From: Halicephalobus mephisto
Taxonomy: Eukaryota > Nematoda > Chromadorea > Rhabditida > Panagrolaimidae
DNA length: 64,000 nucleotides
Assembly: GCA_009193035.1 (NCBI GenBank)
Contig: SWDT01000086.1
Location: forward strand, 124,001 to 188,000
Direction: 5' to 3'
The translations under genes and the position numbers were made by a program. Each line of letters starts with the position of its first letter. The first letter of the stretch is position 1. Of this stretch, positions 56,054 through 64,000 are shown one piece after another. The notes under the pieces were generated by a model. It saw nothing but the letters and a program-made list of their open reading frames with translations. It was not told the DNA's origin and made no database searches.

Positions 56054-59000
56054 TTAATCTTGTTTTTTATTCTTTTTTTCTTCTTCAAGATCAGCGGGCA
56101 AAGTCGCGTTTCTCCCTCCGGCAGCCAGAACGAAGATGTAGTCCTCCAGCCCCGTAGGCAAGTAGCTCAGGGGGATGTAGAACAGCAAAGCCACCCATCC
56201 GCAACGATAACGGTATCTGGGGAATCTGGCCGTGATGGCGTGATAGTAGTTGTCGACCACGTAATGAAGATGAGGAGTGGCCAGTTTATGGAAGGCTTGG
56301 TTCCATTTCATGACGACTAAATTATCAATATTATATCGCGAAAAAACCGAAAATAAATATTAATACAGAATTCTATCAACTTCAATTTTCAGTTGCAGGT
56401 TGTGATTCTGGAAACTTCAGCAAGATCTTGGGGGATTTTAGAATCTTCTGTGAGATTTTCAAAGATTCTAGAATCTTCCACAAAGATCTGAAAGATTCCA
56501 GGATCTCAGATTTTGAAGAATTTTATAAATTTTCACTAACAAGAGAGACACATTTACTCGAAATAGGTTTTTGAAAAGAGTTATGTGGTTTTGCAACTCT
56601 TAAAGTTCATATTCGGAATCTATATTCTGTTTCCATTGAACGCTCTTCTAGAATAAGGTAATTATAAAAATATAAAACTTCTTATATCAACTCCAAAGGA
56701 ACCTCTTTGGCTGTTGCTTGATATGTTCGTCTCCTACGTTAGATATAACGATTTAGGTAATTCTTTGTGGTTGGATGTAAATTTTAAGTTGCGATTTGAT
56801 CCACTTGATTTCAAAAAAGAAATATAAAAAGTGTAGAACTTGATATGTTGAAATTTCGCAGTTTTCATTTATTACCTTACTCCAGAACAGCACTCGGCAG
56901 AAAGAAAATGTAGATTCTGAATATGTATTTTAAGGATTACAAAGTGATATATAGTCGAACTTGAATATAAGATACCCCTTGTGACAGAGTAAAGCGTATG
57001 TTATAAGAAAGGATATATCTGTCGCGACATTAAGCGTAGCGAGAAAGGAGCGATCGTTCAGGAGAAACGATTCTGCTCCCAGGAATGGAACTGGAAAAGG
57101 TTGCTCTCGTAGCTTAAGAGAAAAGCACTTGCCCGAATAGCAAGACGATGCTGGTTCGGTGCCTGCCGAGAGACGTTTTTCCTTCCATATTAGTTTCGGA
57201 CTAGATGAGGCCAGATCTAGTTTTCCGACAATATCATAGCGGAGATAACTTTGAAAGCAGACTAACCAAACTCACTCAGACCGTATGCTACAACAAGAGA
57301 TATGTTATAACAGGGGTATTTTATATCCAATTTCTACTGTATAACTCGTTCCAAAACGCCACTTCGAACAAATGTGATTTTCTTATGTTCTAAAAGATTC
57401 CGAAACTTTCCACGAATTTGAGAAAGATGTTAAATCTTTCCACAATAGTCTCAAAAGTTCCAGAAGCTTCCACAAAGTCCAAAAATATTCTAGAAATTTT
57501 TACAAATTTCCACTAAATTCTGAAATATTTCGAGAATTCTAAGTTTTCAGGATTTTCCAATACCCTGTGGAAAATTTCACAAGTTTACTTAGGATTCTGG
57601 GAGATTGTAGAGGTCTCCATAACTTACAGTCATTCTTGAACTTTTCTCCATAGGCTTTTTTTGTTTCCTCATCAGTTGCGCTCCAGGCGTGCTCGACTCG
57701 CTTCACCATGGCTTCTTCGTTAAGAAGATTAGTTTTGAAGGCTTCTGGCTCCAGAATGCAGCAGTAGATCCCGTAAGGAGCCAGTTCTCTTCTGATGGCG
57801 TCCATGTAAGCTTCAGCGGCGTATTTGCTGGCGGAATAAGGCGCTCCACAAGGAGGACTGATTCTGCCGGCGACGCTCGTCACTGTGATGATTCTTCCTT
57901 TCGATTTTTTCAAAAATGGAAGAAATGCCTGAAGGATAATTAATTGTAGAAATTTTAGATTAATATAAACCTCACATGAACACATCGGATATGCCCGAGG
58001 GTGTTGATTTCAAAAGCATCTTGGTAGTCCTTAATGCTCGTCCACGCATCAGGACCGTAGCAGTTGAACACTCCTGCGTTGTTTACCAAGGCCCAAAGTT
58101 CTGAAAAGCTTTATCAATCGATAATGACAGACAGAAACTGACTCTCGTCCGGAGGCAGAAGCTTCTTGACAGTTTCAGCAGCAGCCTTGACAGAGTCGTC
58201 TTTCGTGATGTCCAAAGGCACCGTAACCAACCGTCCTGGACTTCCTTGGGCTTCTTTTTCGAGACTTTCCTGACCCTAAAAAACGAATTATCATGCTATA
58301 AAAACATAAATAACGCTATTGGGAAATTATCTCGACGAGAAATTTTAGAAGTTTATAGAAGTTGAAAATTTAAAAATTTAGATATTGGATGTAAAAACTC
58401 CTACACACAAAAAATGTAACTTTTGGTACAGTAACAAATGGAAATCGCTGTTATTTAATTACAATTTTCGTCAAAAATGCGAAATATTTGTGAGAAATGT
58501 GATAATTATATTACATTTTTGTCACATTTCACACTTTTTACGAGCCCAAAAGTTACGCTTTTTTGTGTACTAAGAAAAATTCCGAAATTTTTTCTGAGAT
58601 TTCTGAAAACTTCGGGATTTTCTATAATATCTTAGAAGATTCTAAAAGCTTTTACGAGATTTTCAACAGTTTCAGAATTCCCAGATATTAGAAGATTCTA
58701 GAATTTTTTTGGATTCTGAAAGCTGCTGAAATGCTTCACTAAATTCTGAAAAACTTCATTCTCATGAAATTCCAAAAATCTTCAGAAATTTTTATTAGAT
58801 CCTCAAAATTCAGAATTTCTTACTAATTTTTAGAAGATTCTAAAAACTTTTATTTCGTTCAAAAAATTTCAAAAAATTTTGAAAAGTTTTAGAATCTTCG
58901 ATTTCGTTTTGGATCTTCTGCAAAATTGTATTTTTTAAATGAAAATTAAAAACTAACTTGTTTGGAATAACACCCAGCAAAGACAGGAATCCCGTTTTTG

Positions 59001-59155
59001 ACACATTTCAGAGCCAACAACCGACCGAATCCTGTATCACATCCGGAAATAAATACCGCTTTTTTCTTCATATCTCCCACAGGGATAAGTTCCCAAAGAT
59101 ATCTCAATCCATAATAGATTGGGATCCAGAGAAGGAAATAAAACCAAAAGCCCAT
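56054..59155 (-). CDS. short-chain dehydrogenase (retinol / 17-beta-HSD6 type, SDR9C)
   Basis: NAD(P)-dependent oxidoreductase of the ER membrane. Exons 58958-59155, 58143-58275, 57976-58100, 57628-57928 and 56054-56316 give 339 residues. An N-terminal hydrophobic anchor (FWFYFLLWIPIYYGLRYLW) precedes the cofactor motif FISGCDTGFG (TGxxxGxG type). NNAG, the catalytic Ser in TSVAGRIS and the YSASK Tyr-Lys pair follow. The last exon is separated by a 1.3-kb intron full of transposons and supplies the family's end: VVDNYYHAITARFPRYRY...LFYIPLSYLPTGLEDYIF. Taken alone that exon looks like a separate 85-residue protein, which is misleading. The tail ends in a Glu/Lys-rich stretch with a C-terminal KKQD. 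Confidence 0.93.
56551..56940. mobile_element. MITE with long TIRs, copy A (truncated)
   Basis: Starts CATTTACTCGAAATAGGTTT and matches the reverse complement of 59395-59825 through most of its length. It lacks the last part of the right terminal repeat. Within it, an inner inverted repeat (actcttaaagttcatattc versus its reverse at the right side) marks the long TIRs. It lies in the last intron of the SDR gene. Confidence 0.75.
57020..57230 (+). mobile_element. LTR-like insert (TGTCG...CGACA) with 5-bp target duplication
   Basis: Starts TGTCGCGACATTAAGCG and ends TAGTTTTCCGACA. The flanks are a perfect duplication ATATC (57015-57019 and 57231-57235). Comparison with the uninterrupted MITE copies at 22998-23552 confirms the exact insertion point. 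Terminal TGTCG/CGACA and 5-bp duplication fit a solo LTR of the family at 1469. It contains a tRNA-like cloverleaf. Confidence 0.75.
57103..57173 (+). repeat. tRNA-like cloverleaf inside the insert
   Basis: The 71-nt fold has an acceptor stem with 6 of 7 pairs (GCTCTCG/CGAGAGA), D stem GCTT/AAGC, anticodon stem CTTGC/GCAAG with 7-nt loop CCGAATA (GAA at the anticodon place), and T stem GCTGG/CCTGC around TTCGGTG. Position 33 is C not T and the D loop lacks GG, so a pseudogene or tRNA-derived element is likelier than an active tRNA-Phe. Confidence 0.5.
58404..58567. mobile_element. 164-bp MITE in SDR intron 1
   Basis: CACACAAAAAATGTAACTTT at the left and inverted CACAAAAAAGCGTAACTTTT at the right, with TA on both sides (58402-58403, 58568-58569). 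A distinct family from the others in the window. Confidence 0.75.
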
Positions 59156-59394
59156 CTTGACGAGTTATTAGGATGCAAAAAGAACAAGTCGTCCTATCAA
59201 TCTTCTGCAGGAAAAAGTACAAGTGGAGTCGTGATTGATCAGGTAGGAAGACACAAATGATCCAGTTTGAATACACTCTAGTGAACAAAGACAACAGGAT
59301 GGGCCCACGTGAAGGTCAAACAAGAAACAAACAACGAAAAATGAGTAGAGATTAATCACTGAACACATAATATCAGGAACCAACAAAGGAAGCA

Positions 59395-59825
59395 CATTCA
59401 TTCGAAATGGCCTTTTGGAATGAGTTATCATTTTAAAGCTCTTAAAGTGTACATTTAAAATGTGTTTTTTTGGTTCTCCTGAGTGCTGTTCTGGAGTAAG
59501 GTAATAAATGAAAACTGCGAAATTTCAACATATCAAGTTCTACACTTTTTGTATTTCTTTTTTGAAATCAAGTAGATCAAATCACAACTTAAAATTTACA
59601 TCCAACCACAAAGAATTACCTAAATCGTTATATCTAACGTAGGAGACGAACATATCGAACAACAGTCAAAGAGGTTCCTTTGGAGTGGATATAAGAAGTT
59701 TTATATTTTTATAATTACCTTATTTTAGAAGAGCGTTCAATAGAAACAGAATATAGATTCCGAATATGGACTTTAAGAGTTGCAAAATCACATAACTCTT
59801 TTCAAAAACCTATTTCGAGTAAATG
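59395..59825. mobile_element. MITE with long TIRs, copy B (full)
   Basis: Ends CATTCATTCGAAATGGCCTT and inverted CATTTACTCGAAATAGGTTT. Long subterminal inverted repeats and a central part (ccaaccacaaagaattacct) are shared with copy A at 56551, which lies in opposite orientation. The two copies bracket most of the SDR gene. Confidence 0.75.
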
Positions 59826-60204
59826 CGCTTTCGTTATAAGTTAATTAACGAACAAAATAATACACTTTCTATATCGAGATTAATCTCCCTTTGCTTTGTG
59901 ATTTCTTATATTCTTTAGAGAGAATTTGAAATCATAGTTTTGAAATGTAATCATAAATTTATTTTTATTTCGAAATTAGTCGTTACTTTTTAAAAGTCAA
60001 TAATTGAATTTATAATCGAGAGTTAATAAAACATCATTCGTAACGAAACAAACATCTGCTCATTTGATAGTTCCTTTGGTTTTCATTTCCGAAATAAATT
60101 AGCTTTATTTTTGCAAAATCAATTACTTCATTGTGACAGTATCAAATTGAATATAAACAAAAGTACGTTTTTCGAAGGTAGGAAAAATACATGTATCATA
60201 TTTG

Positions 60205-61329
60205 TTATGTTCTGGTTACAAAAATTGTCACATTGGGTTTCTGAGTAGTAAAGAATACTTGTGAAATTTTCTTGTTTTGAATGATGCTCTTCAGCAGTTC
60301 TCTGACTCGCTGGTTGAAAATGAAGATGATGACGGAGTGAGTACATGTTAGAATTACCATCATCCATAAAATCATCATGTTTGTCCACGGTTTCAAGAAT
60401 TGGGGGAAGTTCAATGTAGGGAAATAATGAAAAATCACATTTTCTATAGCCAACATTGCACAGAGAAGACCACTTTGGACGAGGATCTGATATTCTGTCT
60501 TACCTGTTGACTTCGCAGGAGATAATCCGTACTTCAATCTCCCAAAAAGTTTAAACTTAACCTCAATGAAAATTGCACAATAGGCAACTAAGATGAAAAA
60601 TGGAATGTAATTGTTGTACCATATAATTATCTGAAAATAGGAATTTCTCAAACAGAAAAAAGAAAGACAAACATCTTCAAGTCCAAGAAGGACGAGAGGA
60701 GTGTTGGGATGACACTTAAACTGGAAGATGAATTCTGAAGAAAAATTTGATTACAAAAATGAAAACAAAAATTACGTTCAACAGCATCGAATGTGGTGTA
60801 GCAGTTGATGATTGGACAGAGCACACCATAGGTTGCGAAGAAGGTCCAGATGATCCCGATGATTATCCAGAGTTTGGATGGTTGGAAAACAACATCATTG
60901 AAGAAGGGAAGGAAGACAATTAATACTCTGTTGAGGGTAATTACGGTAGTAAATATGTTCAGAGCTCTATAGGCTACTCTATCAAAAGTAGAGAAGATGA
61001 TTGTCCAAATCTCTGGATATATCTAGAAGTCGAAATCGATTAATTTTTTAGTTTTAAACAAACTACAGGCTTGTTAGCATAAAGTGAGGGGATAGCAACG
61101 AGGATATGAGGCACTAGGGACATGAAGTCACATATCAATAACTGCCAAGTAATGATGAAGAAAGAGAAATTCTTTAACTTCGATCTCCCCTAAAAGCTCT
61201 AGTTGTATAAAACCACCAATATTTTTTTACCTTTATCAGAGCTATGATGACCAGAAGGTTTGAAACAAACGAGAAAACCACTAGCAGAGATAACACAGAT
61301 GCTCCAATATATCTCACTGTCGCCGTCAT
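60205..61329 (-). CDS. nematode seven-helix chemoreceptor, paralogue 1
   Basis: Exons 61231-61329, 61067-61189, 60776-61022, 60673-60734 and 60205-60630 give 318 residues with seven hydrophobic segments. Landmarks are SNLLVIIALIKGRSKLKNFSF after TM1, ITLNRVLIVFLPFFNDVVF at the end of TM3, cysteines in the second extracellular loop (CPIINCY, FKCHP), KTEYQILVQSGLL before TM6, and HSVIIFIFNQRVRELL after TM7. The LNR...FLPF and IFN..R motifs fit nematode serpentine receptors close to Srx/Srt, but the exact class is not certain. It is the middle-size member of a tandem array on one strand; exon boundaries and phases equal those of paralogue 2. Confidence 0.85.
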
Positions 61330-61696
61330 TGTTGCTAATTTCTAATAAACGAATACGACCAATTTTTTTAAAGATACTTACTAATACGGTAAAACGGAAA
61401 GAAAGCAAATAAAATTAGAAGAAAAAAGCAATTTTATTTTTTCCTGTTTAAAGGAGGTAATATTATTAAATCGAAACATTCAGACCTTCATGTAGGGTTG
61501 CGTTTTCTATACTTCATGATGTATTTCTAAATAATAGTGAAGAAATAAAAAGCATAAAATGCTTTATTTCAAAATTAGAATTATTAGTGTTAAAAGTTAC
61601 CAAAAGCAATCAATTCCTATAAAATTTAAGGAAATATTTAAAAGATCTCTAAGATCAATGGCGAAAGAATTAACAAGAATATAGATATCATATTTG

Positions 61697-62824
61697 TTAT
61701 GTTCTGGTTACGAAAACTGTCGCATTAAGTTTCTGAGTAGTAAAAAATACTTGTGAGATTTTCTTGTTTTGAATGATATTCTTCAGCAATTCTCTGACTC
61801 GCTGGTTGAAGATGAAGATGATGACAGAATGTGTAGCAGTGAGGATCACCATCATCCATAAAATCATCATGTTTGTCCACGGTTTCAATACTTCGGAAAA
61901 GCTTAGACGTGGAAGGATCTGAAAGGCTGCATTCTCCAAAAGCAAGATGGCACAGAGAAGACCACTTTGAACAAGAATTTGATATTCCGTCTTCGTTGTT
62001 GAACTTGCAGCAGGAGACAGTCCGTACTTCAATCTCCCCAAGAGTTTAAATTTAACCTCAATGAAGATCGCAAAATAAGCTGCTAAGAAAGCATAAGGGA
62101 TGTGAGTGTTGTAATATTCAATAACCTAGAAATTGGACTTGTTAAGGAAATAAACGAAATACAAACGCTTTCTAATCCAAGAAGAAAGATAGGAGTGCTG
62201 GAATGGCAATTATAATAAAAGATAAATTCTAAAACAAAAATTAATTCAGAAAATGTGAACAAAAATTACGATCAACGGCATCGAAAGTATTGTAACAACC
62301 AATTGTTGGACAGAGTATACCATATATTACAAACAAGGTCCAGATGACTCCGATGATTATCCAGAGTTTGGATGCTTGAAATATCACATCATTAAGGGAG
62401 GGAAGAAAGACAATAAAGAGTCTGTTGAGAGTAATTAAAGTAGTAAATATGTTCAGAGCTCTATAGGCTACTCTATCAAAAGTAGAGAAGATGATTGCCC
62501 AAGTCTCTGGATATATCTAAAGGTCAAAATTAACTATATTTAAATAATAAAGAACTTACAGGTTTATTAGCATAAAGTGAAGGAATAGCAACGAGGACGT
62601 GGGGCACCAGGGACATGAAATCAGTTATCAGTAACTGCCAGGTGACTATGAAGAAAGAGAAATTTTTTAACTTTGACCTTCCCTGGAATTTTTAACTAAA
62701 TGTAAAAACGCTAACGATTTCCTACCTTTATCAGAGCTATGATGACCAGAAGATTTGAAACAAACGAGAAAACCACTAGAAGAGATAACACAGATGCTCC
62801 AATATATCTCACTGTCGCCGTCAT
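61697..62824 (-). CDS. nematode seven-helix chemoreceptor, paralogue 2
   Basis: Exons 62726-62824, 62560-62682, 62270-62516, 62167-62228 and 61697-62125 give 319 residues. Exon lengths are the same as paralogue 1 except exon 5, which is one codon longer. Exon 1 and the bases just upstream are almost identical to paralogue 1 (two silent-type differences seen in exon 1), while exons 4 and 5 differ more (for example IFYYNCHSSTP versus IFQFKCHPNTP). Same motif set: LKNF, LNR...FLPF-type TM3 end, KTEYQILVQSGLL, NQRVRELLKN. Probably a recent tandem duplicate with later 5' conversion. Confidence 0.85.
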
Positions 62825-63819
62825 TGTTGCTAATTTCTAATAAACGAATACGACCAATTTTTTTAAAAATATATTCAAATAAAGTGAAATAAAAAGGAAA
62901 TAAAATGAGTTAAAGAAAACAGTTATTTTCTGTATTGAGCATTTAAAAGAATTAGTATTATTACATTTACAACATTCGCACCTTCAGTTGAGGTTATAGG
63001 GCAAATAACTTGTGATAGATGTCTGAACAATGAATGTGAGAATAAAAAAATCACTAAAAACTTCTAGTAATTATAAAATTTAAGATAACTTATTGACAGC
63101 AAATCTAATACTAATGATGAATTTCGAAAATTAGAAAATTAAGAATTGGTTTCTTAACTTAATTGTTTTAATAAAGGTTAAAAATAATTTTTATAAACAT
63201 ATTTTTTGCTAATTAATATTGAATCTCTCAATGTAAAAAATTAACAAACAAAATAATTGCAGTAGTTTCAGCAGTTAATGTCTTATTTCAACCATAACTA
63301 CTACACACTACATCTGTTTTTCAACAAAACTGCTCGGAATTAATTCGGAATTTCCCCACTATTTTAATCATTACTGTTATTTATTTATGGTTTACAATTT
63401 TTATTGTTAAAAGTCATTAATATTCAACACAACTATTATATGCACAACATTCAGTAGTAGTGAGATCAAATTCATCATTGGAATAATAATGTTAATTGTT
63501 ATGATCTAGATTGCAATTTGCAATTTGTTTGTTAATTTGATAAACATTAGAAGTATATTGTCCACGTTCATCAGTAGGAGTATGCATAATATACAAAAAT
63601 ACTGTATAATTCAGCTTCATTCGCTCGAACACTATTTCTTCCACTCGTTTGTACACATTGGATAATCACGTCATTCTAAGTCACACTTATTGTAACTCTG
63701 AGTAATTCAATATGAATGTACTAGATCACTAAGCAGTGTTGAAACCAGAAGCTTCTTGAAAAATTAGAAATTGTTATCTTTCCTTCTTCTGTAAGTTAGC
63801 AAGAACACACGCACCATAC
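62825..63819. other. intergenic between receptor paralogues
   Basis: AT-rich, holding the promoter of paralogue 2. No further gene, MITE ends or array could be made out. Confidence 0.4.
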
Positions 63820-64000
63820 TTATTTTGTTCTGGTGACGAGCATTGACACAATGGCTTTCTGAGTCTTGAGAGAAATTTTTGAATTTTGCTTATCTTGAAA
63901 AATGCCCTTCAGTAATTCTCTAACATTTCTGTTGAAGACGAAGATGATGACAGAGTGAGTGCATGTGAGAACTACCATCATCCACAAAAGCATCATGTTC
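63820..64000 (-). CDS. nematode chemoreceptor, paralogue 3 (3' end only)
   Basis: The window ends inside its last exon. The 59 visible codons read MMLLWMMVVLTCTHSVIIFV, then NRNVRELLKGI and a polar tail ending VTRTK before TAA at 63820-63822. This is the same TM7 and tail as paralogues 1 and 2, with a diverged tail, so the array continues to the right. Confidence 0.85.
   Translation of the reverse strand, partial: NMMLLWMMVVLTCTHSVIIFVFNRNVRELLKGIFQDKQNSKISLKTQKAIVSMLVTRTK

Larger units (their letters stand above)
56952..57339. mobile_element. pogo-like MITE split by an LTR-type insertion
   Basis: Same family as 22998-23552: the ends read (T)AGTCGAACTTGAATATAAG and inverted CAGTAGAAATTGGATATAAA, with TA outside (56950-56951, 57340-57341). 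It is interrupted after GGATATATC by a 211-bp insert. Confidence 0.8.

Noticed and set aside
56054..56311. Separate 85-residue membrane protein
   Set aside because: It is the last exon of the SDR gene: the upstream AG acceptor and phase fit exon 4, and FYIPLSYLPT is the family's C-terminus.
57103..57173. Functional tRNA-Phe gene
   Set aside because: C at position 33, short D loop without GG, and its place inside a mobile insert argue against a working tRNA.

Overview
The window looks like nuclear DNA of a free-living or parasitic nematode, most likely a rhabditid-type worm but not C. elegans itself. The evidence is the gene content: nematode-type seven-helix chemoreceptors, an FLP-34-like (NPY-type) neuropeptide precursor, a caenopore-like saposin protein, Ly6-type small GPI proteins, a polyubiquitin gene and sodh-type alcohol dehydrogenases. 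Gene structure agrees: introns begin GTAAGT/GTGAGT and end TTTCAG, many are about 45 bp, several start codons sit just after an AG splice acceptor (trans-splicing style), and one gene pair is spaced like an operon. The DNA is very AT-rich and a large part is tandem or dispersed repeat. All gene models were spliced by hand and the reading frame was checked across every junction; no homology search was run.

Layout. 1-1052 (-): 5' part of a chemoreceptor leaving the left edge. 1.4-4.1 kb: solo/deleted LTR with a perfect 5-bp target duplication and a TA-flanked MITE. 4.6-5.0 kb (-): Ly6-like protein. 5.4-11.5 kb (+): CPSF30 (mRNA 3'-end processing) followed 131 bp later by a TAF1B/Rrn7-like RNA polymerase I factor, a probable operon. 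13.4-16.0 kb (+): SLC41 Mg2+ transporter. 16.7-21.0 kb: two divergent alcohol dehydrogenases that share a near-identical 0.7-kb inverted segment covering an intron and the first half of the last exon, a probable gene-conversion tract. 22.8-26.0 kb (+): GNAT acetyltransferase with a TE-filled intron. 26.1-27.5 kb (-): six-repeat polyubiquitin. 28.7-30.9 kb: a large palindrome with 400-bp LTR-like arms. 31.8-34.2 kb (-): FLP-34-like precursor on three short exons. 34-41 kb: mostly satellite-like arrays, one doubtful small ORF and a second LTR. 41.1-41.4 kb (-): soluble cytochrome b5. 44.2 kb (+): second Ly6-like protein. 48.9-50.3 kb (+): orphan single-pass membrane protein. 51.3-54.5 kb (-): SART1, a tri-snRNP splicing factor. 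55.6 kb (+): saposin-B (caenopore-like) protein, convergent with a retinol/17-beta-hydroxysteroid-type SDR (56.1-59.2 kb, -) whose long introns hold nested elements. 60.2-64.0 kb (-): tandem array of two complete and one partial chemoreceptors.

The genes do not form one pathway. They are housekeeping RNA-processing and transcription genes, intestinal-type metabolic and immune genes, and sensory or neuropeptide genes, as is normal for a nematode chromosome. The most unusual aspects are structural: inverted repeats at three scales (ADH conversion tract, LTR palindrome, paired MITEs around the SDR gene), at least five families of TA-flanked MITEs, a TGTCG...CA LTR family with 5-bp target duplications, and a short dispersed motif (GTCTCGACACGAATTT-like) that recurs across introns and intergenic DNA.
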